Of a stretch of 64,000 nucleotides of DNA, positions 54,933-64,000 are shown piece by piece. Source of the stretch: Acidobacteriaceae bacterium (lineage in GTDB: Bacteria > Acidobacteriota > Terriglobia > Bryobacterales > Bryobacteraceae); assembly GCA_019233755.1 (NCBI GenBank), contig JAFAMD010000002.1, forward strand, positions 1 through 64,000. The letters run 5' to 3'. Each line of letters begins with the position of its first letter. The stretch's first letter is position 1. The position numbers were made by a program, and so were the translations under genes. A model generated the notes under the pieces. It was not told the DNA's origin, searched no databases, and saw nothing but the letters and a program-made list of their open reading frames with translations.

Positions 54933-56219
54933 ATGCCTCAACCCGCGGCCCGTCTGGAGCCGAATCAATCCGGAAGCCATCAAAACGGCCGCAGCGAGTT
55001 TCTGGCTGGGCGCTGGGCCGTTCTGGCGTTCCTGGTAAGCATTACCGTCATCAATTTCATCGATCGCCAGACTCTCTCTGTCCTCGCCCCCAAAATCCGC
55101 GAGATGCTTCACCTCTCGCACGAGGCTTACGGGCGCATTGTCGCCGCCTTTCAGTTCGGCATGATGACCGGCGAATTCCCGATGGGCTGGCTCATGGATC
55201 GCTGGGGCGTTCGCCTGGGCCTGGGGTTTGCCGTTCTATGGTGGTCGATCGCCACTGGCTTGCACGGCCTCGCGCGTTCAGGCTTGAGCCTCGGGTTACT
55301 GCGCTTTTGGATGGGGACCGGCGAATGCGGAAACTTTTCCGGCGGCGTCAAGACCGTAAATGAATGGTTCCCTCGAACCGAAAGGGCGTTTGCCATTGGA
55401 ATCTTCAACAGCGGAACCATGATCGGATCTATCATCGCGCCGCCCCTTGTCGTGTTCCTCGCAAGGCATTACGGCTACCGATATGCATTCCTGGTGCCTG
55501 CGCTCCTGGGCGTCTGCTGGGTGCCGCTCTGGTGGCGATTTCACCGGTCGATTTCACGCGGCGCATTGAGAAGCGGCTCAAATGAAACGGCGGTCAGGAA
55601 ACAGAGCAGTGTCGAGTTGCTTCGTTATCGCCAGTCGTGGTCTATCATGGCGTGCCGCTTTCTGGTCGGCCCGGTTCTGCAGTTTTATTGGTATTGGATG
55701 CCGGACTACCTCTACACGGTTCGCGGTCTGAGCTTGCGCGACATCGGCGCATTCAGCTGGATCCCGTTTCTCATGGGCGACTTAGGGAGCGTTGCCGGCG
55801 GTTGGGCCGCGGGATTGCTTTTGAAGCGCCATTTCAGTGCGAAACGGGCGCGGCAAATCACCATGTACTCCGGCGCTATTCTCTGCCTGGCGAGTTTCGC
55901 GGTTTATTTCGTCCCGACGGTTGCGCAAGCTCTCGCCGTCATTGGCATCGTCCTGTTTGGACACACCTTTCTGTCCGCTAACATGTTTGCCGCCGTCACT
56001 GACATGTTTCCCGATGAGTCGGTCGGTCGCGCCACCGGGCTTCACGGGCTGTGCGGCGGGCTCTCCGGATTGCTGTTTCCTTTGTTGACCGGATTTCTCG
56101 TAGATCGATTTTCTTATTCGCCGGTCTTTGCGCTCGCCGCAGTCATGCCTCTTGCTGGTACGATTGCACTTTTCGCCGTGAGCAAGGGACTTCAGCCCGT
56201 TTCTTTTCGCCAACAATGA
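54933..56219 (+). CDS. MFS transporter, hexuronate (ExuT)-like
   Basis: A 428-residue major facilitator with 12 membrane segments of the anion:cation symporter (ACS) family. It opens with VSITVINFIDRQTLSVLAPK. WLMDRWGVRLGLGFAVLWW is the motif between helices 2 and 3, and RFWMGTGECGNFSGGVKTVN the ACS signature. ATG 54933 clears the divergent gene. Hexuronates or galactonate-type acids are usual substrates. It is followed 27 bases later by the SsuD-like gene. Confidence 0.85.
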   Translation: MPQPAARLEPNQSGSHQNGRSEFLAGRWAVLAFLVSITVINFIDRQTLSVLAPKIREMLHLSHEAYGRIVAAFQFGMMTGEFPMGWLMDRWGVRLGLGFAVLWWSIATGLHGLARSGLSLGLLRFWMGTGECGNFSGGVKTVNEWFPRTERAFAIGIFNSGTMIGSIIAPPLVVFLARHYGYRYAFLVPALLGVCWVPLWWRFHRSISRGALRSGSNETAVRKQSSVELLRYRQSWSIMACRFLVGPVLQFYWYWMPDYLYTVRGLSLRDIGAFSWIPFLMGDLGSVAGGWAAGLLLKRHFSAKRARQITMYSGAILCLASFAVYFVPTVAQALAVIGIVLFGHTFLSANMFAAVTDMFPDESVGRATGLHGLCGGLSGLLFPLLTGFLVDRFSYSPVFALAAVMPLAGTIALFAVSKGLQPVSFRQQ

Positions 56220-56246
56220 TTCTTTGAGAGGCTCAACCCACTATCA

Positions 56247-57377
56247 ATGAAACTCTTCTGGTTTATTCCCACGCAGGGCGACGGCCGCTATCTGGGCACT
56301 ACTCATCTCATGCGCCAGACCGACCATGGTTACTTGAAGCAGATCGCTCAAGCCGTTGACCGGCTCGGCTATGAAGGCGTCCTGCTTCCCACCGGTAATT
56401 CGTGCGAAGACGCCTGGGTGGTTGCCTCCACGCTGGTGCCGGTAACTACGCGTTTGAAGTTCCTGGTAGCCGTTCGTCCCGCAGTCATGTCACCCACTCT
56501 CGCGGCGCGAATGGCAGCCACGTTTGACCGCTTTTCCGACGGCCGGCTGCTTATCAATGTGGTCACCGGCGGAGATCCTGACGAAGCCAAAGGCGACGGC
56601 ATCTTCCTTTCGCATGATGAGCGCTACGAAGTCACCGATGAATTTCTGACCGTATGGCGCGGCTCCATTTCGGGGGAACCGACCACCTTCAAAGGCAAGC
56701 ATGTCCACGTGGAAGGCGCCAAGGTCATCTACCCGCCGCTGCAACGGCCGCATCCGCCGTTGTATTTCGGCGGTTCTTCAAAAGCCGCCATCGAACTGGC
56801 CGCCCGGCAGGTCGACGTTTATCTGACTTGGGGGGAGCCGCCTGCGCTGGTCGCGGAGAAGATTCAATCCGTCCGGCAGAAAGCCGCGGAGGCTGGCCGC
56901 ACGGTGCGGTTCGGCATTCGCCTGCACGTGATTGTGCGTGAGACCAACGAAGAAGCCTGGCAGGCGGCAAACGAGCTTATCAAGTACGTAGATGAGGAGA
57001 CCATTGCCCGATCGCAGCGGGCGCTTGCTCGACTCGATTCCGAAGGACAGCGCCGGATGGTGGCCCTGCACCAGGGAGATCGGGCGAACCTCGAGATTAG
57101 CCCCAACCTTTGGGCCGGCGTCGGTCTTGTCCGAGGCGGCGCGGGAACCGCACTAGTAGGCGATCCCGAAACCGTCGCGAAGCGCTTTTTGGAATACGCC
57201 GACCTCGGAATCGAGACCTTCATCCTGTCCGGCTATCCGCATCTCGAAGAGTCGTACCGCGTCGCGGAGCTCCTCTTTCCGTTGCTGCCCATCTCTAACT
57301 CCGAGCCGTCCGATGTCGTAAGCTCCGGCCGCACGGCAGCCGAAGTGGTTGGCAATGAATTCCGCGTCGTAAAGTAG
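56247..57377 (+). CDS. ssuD: FMNH2-dependent alkanesulfonate monooxygenase SsuD-like
   Basis: A 376-residue bacterial-luciferase-family enzyme that releases sulfite from alkanesulfonates. It starts [36 protein letters not shown] contains the Cys near residue 54. [29 protein letters not shown] and [12 protein letters not shown] are also family boxes. It needs reduced flavin from a partner reductase; the one at 38.1 kb is a candidate. No ssu ABC transporter is adjacent, which is unusual for a dedicated sulfonate operon. Confidence 0.92.
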   Translation: MKLFWFIPTQGDGRYLGTTHLMRQTDHGYLKQIAQAVDRLGYEGVLLPTGNSCEDAWVVASTLVPVTTRLKFLVAVRPAVMSPTLAARMAATFDRFSDGRLLINVVTGGDPDEAKGDGIFLSHDERYEVTDEFLTVWRGSISGEPTTFKGKHVHVEGAKVIYPPLQRPHPPLYFGGSSKAAIELAARQVDVYLTWGEPPALVAEKIQSVRQKAAEAGRTVRFGIRLHVIVRETNEEAWQAANELIKYVDEETIARSQRALARLDSEGQRRMVALHQGDRANLEISPNLWAGVGLVRGGAGTALVGDPETVAKRFLEYADLGIETFILSGYPHLEESYRVAELLFPLLPISNSEPSDVVSSGRTAAEVVGNEFRVVK

Positions 57378-57393
57378 AGACCGGCAGGCGGCC

Positions 57394-59859
57394 TCAATTT
57401 TCAATGCGGAGAGTTTCGGCCGGTTGTGTTTCGAGCGCATCCATCACCGGTATAGCCGTTGCCGCCGCGGCGATTACTAGGACGAAGATTGCCGCTGCCG
57501 CGAAGGATTCCGGATCGGTGGCGGAAATTCCATAAAGGAGGGATCGAATAGCGGGCCCGGTGATCAGGGCCGCTGCCAGTCCCAGGGCGATGCCGGCCGC
57601 CGTTATGATGAGCGTCTGTCGCGCGATCAATCGCGCCACGTTCGATCGCTGTGCGCCCAGAGCCATGCGAATGCCAATCTCGCGGCGTCTTTGTGTGACA
57701 GCATAGGCCAGCAATCCGTATACGCCAATACCCGCCAGCAGCGTTGCGATGCCACCAAAGAGTGACGCTAGCAGCGCGGTGATTCGCTCCGGGGCCGTGC
57801 TCTCGTCCACCTCGTGAGCCAGCGTGTTTACTTCAAGAAAAGGCAATCCGTGGGCGACTGACGCGGTTGCGCGGCGCACCGGCTCGATGATCTCTTCCGG
57901 ACGCGTGCGGGTGCGAACGTACAGTACGAACGAATCGAAATCCGTCTCCAGCGCAAAGAACATGGGCCGGACCGGCTCTTTCAGAGATCTGTACTTGGCG
58001 TCGCTTACTACGCCTGCGATTTCGAAACGAGCCTTGGCTACGCTTCCTTCCGTGGCCCAACCGAACTGCTTTGAGAGTGGGTCTACACCCGGGAACAAAC
58101 GCCGAACGAAGGCTTCGTTCACCACCGCCTTTATCGGAGCCGGCTGTTTCGGCTTCGGAACATCGGAAGGCCTGAAATCACGCCCGGCCAGAATATGCAC
58201 GCCCATACTGCTGAAGTAATCCGGGGAGACATAATTCACAGCGCACTCCATAAAATCGGCTCTGCCAACGCGTTGGCCTGCCGGTACAATGCTGGCGAAC
58301 ATTCCATGACCGCGCATCACGCCGATCGAAGAAGTAGCCACCGAAACCACGCCGGGTATTTCGCGAATGCGATTCATCAGCGCATCTAGGATTTCTGGCG
58401 CTTGTTTGTACCCTTCAAGATCGCAGGCAAATGTCGCTATCGAGTCGCGAGAGAAGCCGGAAGGTGTGTCGCGCAACTGTTGAAAGCTGCGCACCAGCAA
58501 GCCCGCGCTTACGAGCAGGAACGTGCACAGCGCCATCTGCAAAACAATTAAGGCCTGGCGCCCGCGCAAGCTTCTGCTGGACCGCACGGTTCGCAGGAGG
58601 CTGTCAATACTCAGCCGCATTGTCGTCAAGGCCGGGCTCACCGTAACACTGATCGTCGTGAGCGTCGACAATGCGAGAACAAACCAGAGCACTCGCGCGT
58701 TAAGGTTCGTGTCAATCGACAGCGGCATGATTGAGGTCGAAATGTCTCGCAGCGGCGGCAGCAGATGCAGCGCCAGGGGCGTTGCTATCATCGCGATCAG
58801 CAGTCCGCCGATTCCTCCCGACACAGAAAGCAACAGGCTCTCCGTCACCATTTGCCGCGCTAACCGCAGCGGAGTTCCGCCAACGGCGAGTCGGACCGCC
58901 ATTTCCTGCCGCCGTGTCGCGGCGCGCGCAAGCAGAAGGCCCGCCACGTTGAGCGTAACAATAAGCGCCAGCAGGCTGACCGAAGCCATCAATAATTTGA
59001 AGACATCGGCGAAGGTCTCGCGCAGAATGGACGTGCCGCGTTCCAGTGAATCAAGTCGCATCCCGCGCTTGAGCAGCGCTGCCACGGTTTCTGGTGACTC
59101 TTTTTCGACGTTCCGATAGTAATCAGACATTGTCGACTGCCAGATCGACAGACACTCGGCTTGGGCGTTTGCTCGCGTGAACCCGGGCTTGAGCCGGCCT
59201 GCGAGTTCAAAAACGGCAAATTCTATTTTGTAGTCCGAGATGAGGGAGAACGCCTGCAAAGGAATCCGCAGATCGGGCGTCGTATCTGCCGAAAGCCCGT
59301 TAAATTCTCGCGGCATCACGCCGACAACAGCGAACCGGTGGCCATTGATGTCGAGCGTTTGGCCGCGCACAGCGGCAGGATCGCCGCGAAAACGCCGGCG
59401 CCAGAAGTTGTAGCTCAAGACCGCGGGTGGCGTGCCCGAATTCCGCGTCGCATCATCCGGCATCAAGATTCGCCCAAGCAACGCACGGACCCCCAAAGCC
59501 CGAAAGAATTCCGGCGTCACCGCACGTACCGTAATCTCCTCTGCCGGCTCAGGCGCAGTCATTCTGAAGTGCGTGTCCTCGCCCGTTTCGCCGAATATCG
59601 TAAGTGTCTTGGAGTGGTCCCCTAGCGCTCGATAATACGCATACGGGAACTCGCTTCTGATGCCGAGTCTCGGCAGTTGCTGCACCATCCTTACCAACTG
59701 TTCGGGATGGCTAACCGGCAACGGACTCAGCAAAACAGCGTCAAACAAGCTGAACATGGTCGCGCACATGCCGATGCCTACGGCGAGCAGTGCAACAATC
59801 AACGTGGTCGAACCAGAGTTTCTCGCCGACATGCGCAGCGCGAACCGAAGATCGTTCAC
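57394..59859 (-). CDS. ADOP-family MacB/FtsX-like ABC permease (second copy)
   Basis: An 821-residue ADOP permease. It starts MNDLRFALRMSARNSGSTTL. A MacB periplasmic core, FtsX domain 1 (about 280-425), a second periplasmic core (about 450-640) and FtsX domain 2 (about 690-810) follow. The end is VMDALETQPAETLRIEN. It is not closely similar to the copy at 24.5 kb beyond family motifs such as YAVTQRRREIGIRMALGAQR. It is convergent with ssuD. No ATPase is adjacent. Confidence 0.92.
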   Translation of the reverse strand: MNDLRFALRMSARNSGSTTLIVALLAVGIGMCATMFSLFDAVLLSPLPVSHPEQLVRMVQQLPRLGIRSEFPYAYYRALGDHSKTLTIFGETGEDTHFRMTAPEPAEEITVRAVTPEFFRALGVRALLGRILMPDDATRNSGTPPAVLSYNFWRRRFRGDPAAVRGQTLDINGHRFAVVGVMPREFNGLSADTTPDLRIPLQAFSLISDYKIEFAVFELAGRLKPGFTRANAQAECLSIWQSTMSDYYRNVEKESPETVAALLKRGMRLDSLERGTSILRETFADVFKLLMASVSLLALIVTLNVAGLLLARAATRRQEMAVRLAVGGTPLRLARQMVTESLLLSVSGGIGGLLIAMIATPLALHLLPPLRDISTSIMPLSIDTNLNARVLWFVLALSTLTTISVTVSPALTTMRLSIDSLLRTVRSSRSLRGRQALIVLQMALCTFLLVSAGLLVRSFQQLRDTPSGFSRDSIATFACDLEGYKQAPEILDALMNRIREIPGVVSVATSSIGVMRGHGMFASIVPAGQRVGRADFMECAVNYVSPDYFSSMGVHILAGRDFRPSDVPKPKQPAPIKAVVNEAFVRRLFPGVDPLSKQFGWATEGSVAKARFEIAGVVSDAKYRSLKEPVRPMFFALETDFDSFVLYVRTRTRPEEIIEPVRRATASVAHGLPFLEVNTLAHEVDESTAPERITALLASLFGGIATLLAGIGVYGLLAYAVTQRRREIGIRMALGAQRSNVARLIARQTLIITAAGIALGLAAALITGPAIRSLLYGISATDPESFAAAAIFVLVIAAAATAIPVMDALETQPAETLRIEN

Positions 59860-59937
59860 GAAGGCATTTTAGAAGGCTCTGCGTGTGATAAAAGCGCTCC
59901 GCCGAAATCAGGCCTCGCCGGCATTCCCGCCCCCGTA

Positions 59938-62900
59938 TCAGAAGAACAGCTTCAGCGCAAACTGCAGCACTCGCGGATCAGCCGCGCTCGTAATCCTCCC
60001 AAACGTCACCCCTGCCGAGACCGTCGCATTCGGATTGTTGAAATTCGCGCGGTTTTCGATGTTGAACGCTTCCGCCCGGAACTGCAACCGCAATCTCTCG
60101 GCAAACAGGAAGTTCTTGAATATGGAGGCATCGAAGTCAAAGAAAGCGGGTCCGCGCAGGCTGTTGCGGCCTATGTCGCCGAAAGTTCCAAGAATCGCCT
60201 GTGTGAAAGCGGCCGTGTTGAAGTACTCCTGTACCTGGCTCGCTCCCGCCGGTCGGGCCGGGCTCCCCACAATGTCGGCATAGTCATTGCCGATCCCCGA
60301 TCTCGATCGATCCGTGCCGCTCACCACCGTAAAGGGCAACCCGCTGTAGAGGCTTGCGATGGCATTCACCTGCCAATCGTTGAACACCACATTGCGGAAG
60401 CCGGTCACGCCGAAGTGCGGCAGCGTGTAAACCAGGGACGTAACAAACCGGAACTCCTGGTCAAAGTCGGCTGGTCCCCGCGCGCTGGAGAAATTGAATG
60501 GATTCGGAGGTCCCGGGTTGCCCTCGGTAGCGCTCGAAGTATCATCAATCGTCTTGCCCCAGGTGAAGTTCGACAACAGAGTCAACCCGTTGCTCACTCG
60601 TTTGGTCGCGTTGATCTGCAGCGACTCGAACTCTTCATACACATAAGAGCTGGCGAGTTCCATTGCCGCGAGCCCCGGATAAAGCCTCCGGGAGTTCTCG
60701 TTGGCAACCGTGGCTCCTGGTCCGAAAATCGCCGGATTGAACTGCCGCGAGCCCATAATATTCACTGCGTGGTTCCCGACGTATGCGACCGAGACTGCCG
60801 TATTCCCGGCAAACTGGTGCTCCAATGTAAAGTTCCAGTTCTGCGTATAACCGACCCTGGAAGCCGGATCGAGCGTGCCGCCGGACACCGGCAGCAAGAA
60901 CGTGTATGTCGCGAATTCGCTCGGAGCGATATGAGCGCGCGGAAAGGGAGTTCCACCTGGGTATCCCTGATACGGATTGGTGAAGCTTTGCGGGGCTGGA
61001 ATACTCAAGTAGAGGTCAGTGGGCTGCGTGGCATCCGTCCGCTGATACAAGAGACCTTCGGGAAAACTGTAGAAGATTCCGTAAGCTGCCCGAACTACTG
61101 TCCTCTGATCGCCGCCAACGTTCCAGGCAAAGCCTACTCTCGGCGCAAAGTCCTTCCAGTTCTGCTTGAACACCGATTCGGAGATGCCTTGGTCGCCTGG
61201 AAATAGCAGGCCCAGCGGCGCATTGGGCGCCACTGTCGATTGCTGTCCCGGCACAAAGGCAGTCAATGCGTTGTTGTGATCGATCGGTGGAAGCCAGGGC
61301 TCCCAGCGGAATCCGAGATTCAACGTGAGCTGGCGGTTCACTTTCCAGTCATCCTGCACATAAAGAGAAGGCCTGGATTCACGGAGGTAGAACGTGCGCC
61401 CGTTGTCCTGGAAGAACTGCGACTCGTAGCCCAGATAGAAATCAGTCAGGGCCGAACCGCTTACCTGCCCGTTGAACGTGTTGTCGCCGGGTGTGTACGA
61501 ATAGTCATTCGCATCGATGCGGGTTCTTTCAAACCCGCCGCCGAAGTTGATGCTGTGGGCGCCCCAGATCTTCACCGCCTGCGCCCTGTACTCGAAGGTG
61601 GTCGGATCCTGTCGCAATGCCCCACCCGAGAAAATGTTTACAAATCCGGAAATGTTTAGGCGGATGCCGGGAAAGATGGGAACCGCCGTTCCCAGCGGCA
61701 CCTGCTGTCCGAAGCTCTGCAGGGATTGCAGGCCGGGGTCGGTCGGTATCTGCGTCCTTGCGAACCGCCCGGCGCTGGCATAAAAGGTCGCGGTCAGTGA
61801 CGGATCGAACACATGCGTCTCGTTCAAAACGAGCGTTTGATTTCGGAAGAGGTTCTCTGCATAGAAGCCGGTAGGGGCGTTGAACGGCCTTTGAAAATTG
61901 TCCTCGTCATAGAAGTACCGGACGCTCAAGTGATCCTTGTCCGAAAAGACCTGATCTATCTTTGCCAAATACTGCGTGTCATCAAGGTTCTGGTTCGCGG
62001 CGGAAATGTACTGCGTCCCGCTGTTCGGCAGTGGGAGCAGCGCGTTCGCAACTGCTACCGAAACAGGATTGAACATGTTGGTCGGAATGATGTTTCCCGG
62101 AAAGGGCTTGCCGGTTGTCGGATTTATGATCGTGGTCCGCAGCGAGGAAAAGTTACCATTCCTCTCGGCCTCGGTTGGGGTGGTGATGGAGATCGGACTC
62201 GGCGCCGACCGGCGCTGCGTATCCTGCGCGGCAAAGAAGAAGAAAGTCTTGTTCTTCTTAATCGGTCCGCCAACCGTGCCGCCAAACTGGTTCAGCTTGA
62301 AAGGCGGCTTGGTGATGTTAAAGAAATTGCGCGCGTTCAAATCGGTATTCCGCAGGAACTCGAACGCGGTCCCGTGGATCTCGTTCGTACCCGAACGCGT
62401 TGACAACTGCACTAACGCGCCCGCTCCGCCATACTCCGCGCCATAATTCGACGATTGAATCGTGAACTCCTGAAGGGCATCGGGAGCCGGCATGACCGGA
62501 ACCGAGTCAAAGAACCTATTGGTGTAATTGGTTCCATCCAACTGAAAGTTATTCTGCGTGGCGCGCAGTCCGTTCACTGACAGCCCCGTATTGTCCTGCT
62601 GGCCGGATTCGGTGCCGACGTTCGTCAGCACCGTTCCCGGCGTCAGCGTCGTCAATTGCAAGGCATTCCGGCCATTCAGCGGAAGATCCTGCATCTGCTT
62701 CTGATTCACCGAGGTCTGGATACTTGAAGAGTCCGTTTGCACAAGCGGCGCCGATTCCGAAACCTCAACCGTTTGGGAGGCATTACCCACCGGCAGCGAG
62801 AAGTTCACTTCGAGAGCCTGTCCGGTAAGCAGCGACACCCCCTCCCGCCGCTGTGTCTCGAATCCCGGCGCGTTTGCTGCGAGCGTGTAATTGCCGATCG

Positions 62901-63105
62901 GTAGATCCGGCAACGCGAAAATGCCCTGCTGATTCGTCTGCGTCGTGCGCGTTTCTCCGGTTTGACTGTTTATGGACACTACCGTCGCAAGCGGAATCAC
63001 GGCCCCGGTTGGGTCCGCCACAGTACCCGCGATTCGGCCTGTTGATTGCCCGAATAGGGTTGCCACGAAGAAAACGGGGAGAAGCGTTAGAGGAATGAGC
63101 CGCAT
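59938..63105 (-). CDS. Oar-like TonB-dependent receptor with carboxypeptidase-regulatory-like domain
   Basis: A 1055-residue outer-membrane receptor. The signal peptide (MRLIPLTLLPVFFVATLFGQ) is followed by the carboxypeptidase-regulatory-like domain (GRIAGTVADPTGAVIPLATV, about 23-105). A plug domain has DLPLNGRNALQLTTLTPG (about 157-174), then a long barrel. The last residues RVLQFALKLFF end in Phe, as outer-membrane barrels do. Such receptors are a hallmark of Acidobacteriota and import oligomers. It sits upstream of the permease on the same strand and may share regulation. Confidence 0.93.
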   Translation of the reverse strand: MRLIPLTLLPVFFVATLFGQSTGRIAGTVADPTGAVIPLATVVSINSQTGETRTTQTNQQGIFALPDLPIGNYTLAANAPGFETQRREGVSLLTGQALEVNFSLPVGNASQTVEVSESAPLVQTDSSSIQTSVNQKQMQDLPLNGRNALQLTTLTPGTVLTNVGTESGQQDNTGLSVNGLRATQNNFQLDGTNYTNRFFDSVPVMPAPDALQEFTIQSSNYGAEYGGAGALVQLSTRSGTNEIHGTAFEFLRNTDLNARNFFNITKPPFKLNQFGGTVGGPIKKNKTFFFFAAQDTQRRSAPSPISITTPTEAERNGNFSSLRTTIINPTTGKPFPGNIIPTNMFNPVSVAVANALLPLPNSGTQYISAANQNLDDTQYLAKIDQVFSDKDHLSVRYFYDEDNFQRPFNAPTGFYAENLFRNQTLVLNETHVFDPSLTATFYASAGRFARTQIPTDPGLQSLQSFGQQVPLGTAVPIFPGIRLNISGFVNIFSGGALRQDPTTFEYRAQAVKIWGAHSINFGGGFERTRIDANDYSYTPGDNTFNGQVSGSALTDFYLGYESQFFQDNGRTFYLRESRPSLYVQDDWKVNRQLTLNLGFRWEPWLPPIDHNNALTAFVPGQQSTVAPNAPLGLLFPGDQGISESVFKQNWKDFAPRVGFAWNVGGDQRTVVRAAYGIFYSFPEGLLYQRTDATQPTDLYLSIPAPQSFTNPYQGYPGGTPFPRAHIAPSEFATYTFLLPVSGGTLDPASRVGYTQNWNFTLEHQFAGNTAVSVAYVGNHAVNIMGSRQFNPAIFGPGATVANENSRRLYPGLAAMELASSYVYEEFESLQINATKRVSNGLTLLSNFTWGKTIDDTSSATEGNPGPPNPFNFSSARGPADFDQEFRFVTSLVYTLPHFGVTGFRNVVFNDWQVNAIASLYSGLPFTVVSGTDRSRSGIGNDYADIVGSPARPAGASQVQEYFNTAAFTQAILGTFGDIGRNSLRGPAFFDFDASIFKNFLFAERLRLQFRAEAFNIENRANFNNPNATVSAGVTFGRITSAADPRVLQFALKLFF

Positions 63106-63215
63106 ATCTGAAAAACCCTGTATTCCTATCAGGATTGTCCAGGTCAGCTAGTTTGTCAATTATTTCGATCGAGATTAATCAGATTCATGGGGAAGTTCGT
63201 TTCGCAAAATGACCG

Positions 63216-64000
63216 CTACGCAGAGTACGTTCGGACAAAGTCTATGTTTTGCTGGGTCGCCAGGACGCACTGCTCAGGGTTTTGGTGTTTCGTTTCAAAG
63301 ACATACCAGCCTTGATAGCTGATCCGCTGCAAGGCGCGTAACGCGGCCGGCCAGTTGACCTTTGCCGGTTCAGACAGCAGCCGGTCCTCGTTCTTGAGAT
63401 GAATCTGAACGATACGTTGACCGAGCAATTGGATCCCCGGCACGCTCTGGCCCGGGTACGCCAGCTCCTTGTTCGTGGCGTCGTAGTAAATCCTCACCGC
63501 CGAGCGGTTCACGAGATCAACAAATTTCTTGTCGTCCGCCGGAGTGAGGGACGTCTCGAGCCCCAGCGCTACGCCCGCGTCTGCCGCTTCGGATGAGACA
63601 TTTTGCAGAAGGTCGACCACCGGACCGTAAGAGCTCTCGTCGCTCATGTTCGGGCAGTTCGCATCGAACAGGGCGACCAGAATCACGCTGGCGCCCAGCA
63701 GCTCCGCCGCCCGGATGGCCCGCTGAATGGTCTGCCTGGCGGACCCGATGTTGAATATCGATTCGCCGTGCGACCAGATTCCGGCAATAGACGGAACCTG
63801 CACGGCCCAGCGGTTTGCTTCTCTCTTGTATGCCAGCGTCGTTTCGTGGTCTGAAAGATCCTGGCCCTTCCAGATCATTTGCAGCTCAACGCCCGAGAGG
63901 CCGCGAATACGACGGGCGATTTCGAAGACAATCGGTCCGGTCTGCTCCACCATGTTCGCCTGGCGATGCCCGAACTTCAGGGGAATTGCGCCCCCTTCGC
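63216..64000 (-). CDS. Sugar phosphate isomerase/epimerase family protein (5' end outside the window)
   Basis: The minus-strand frame is open to the right edge. Before the internal Met at 63953 it reads GGAIPLKFGHRQANMVEQTG, which fits the start region of the family, so the true start lies beyond 64000. Later boxes include VALFDANCPN, AADAGVALGLETSL, IYYDATNKELAYPG, VQIHLKNED and WYVFETKHQNPE. This is a xylose-isomerase-like TIM barrel with a probable metal site. It differs from the paralogue at 54.1 kb. Confidence 0.85.
   Translation of the reverse strand, partial: EGGAIPLKFGHRQANMVEQTGPIVFEIARRIRGLSGVELQMIWKGQDLSDHETTLAYKREANRWAVQVPSIAGIWSHGESIFNIGSARQTIQRAIRAAELLGASVILVALFDANCPNMSDESSYGPVVDLLQNVSSEAADAGVALGLETSLTPADDKKFVDLVNRSAVRIYYDATNKELAYPGQSVPGIQLLGQRIVQIHLKNEDRLLSEPAKVNWPAALRALQRISYQGWYVFETKHQNPEQCVLATQQNIDFVRTYSA

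Noticed and set aside
59677-61206. 509-codon open frame on the plus strand
   Set aside because: It lies antisense to the TonB-dependent receptor and ADOP genes, whose family motifs are clear; composition is shadow-like.

Overview
The window reads as a chromosomal segment of an Acidobacteriota bacterium, probably of the Solibacter/Bryobacter type. This is inferred from gene content, not from a marker gene. The signs are two large MacB/FtsX-like 'ADOP' permeases, a carboxypeptidase-regulatory-like TonB-dependent receptor (Oar type), a VWFA-domain secreted protein, a reg_prop/Y_Y_Y sensor kinase, many secreted beta-propeller or beta-helix proteins, and fairly high G+C. No prophage, plasmid origin, insertion sequence or CRISPR array was recognised.

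Layout. 0.4-11.8 kb: initiator tRNA-Met, polyphosphate kinase, a PhoR-like kinase without a visible PhoB, a RidA protein, a secreted amidohydrolase, then pstS-pstC-pstA-pstB-phoU and a cobalamin-binding-protein-like gene. This is a phosphate uptake and storage block. 11.8-15.0 kb: an MFS transporter, a GT39-like glycosyltransferase, a DUF3467 protein and tRNA-Asp, all on the minus strand. 15.1-22.6 kb: a potassium block with an unnamed 27-residue membrane peptide, kdpF, kdpA, kdpB, kdpC, an outer-membrane porin and a KdpD N-terminal-only protein. 22.6-24.2 kb: a methyltransferase, a small protein, and a peroxiredoxin-like gene interrupted by an in-frame TGA exactly where the family has the first Cys of its CxxC motif. 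A bacterial-SECIS-like hairpin follows, so this is a candidate selenoprotein and the main find of the window. 24.5-30 kb: an ADOP permease, then a compact operon of two membrane proteins (one LiaF-like), a LytS-type kinase and a LytTR regulator.

30-46 kb is accessory: beta-propeller proteins, SDR enzymes, a cupin and a deaminase, a GH63-type glycosidase, a secreted beta-helix protein with a possible structured leader, a flavin reductase, YbjQ, a Cys-rich secreted hydrolase-like protein with a secreted partner, and a VWFA protein. Two genes here (38.6 kb and 41.6 kb) are broken by single-base frameshifts. 46-64 kb: a GMC oxidoreductase, a DHFR-like protein, a large sensor kinase with a receiver-only regulator, a TonB-receptor remnant, a sugar-phosphate isomerase/epimerase, an MFS sugar-acid transporter, an SsuD-like monooxygenase, a second ADOP permease, a full-length Oar-like receptor and a second isomerase/epimerase running off the right edge.

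The functional themes are phosphate and potassium homeostasis, envelope stress sensing, and use of plant- or soil-derived carbon and sulfur. All functions are assigned by reading motifs; no database search was run.
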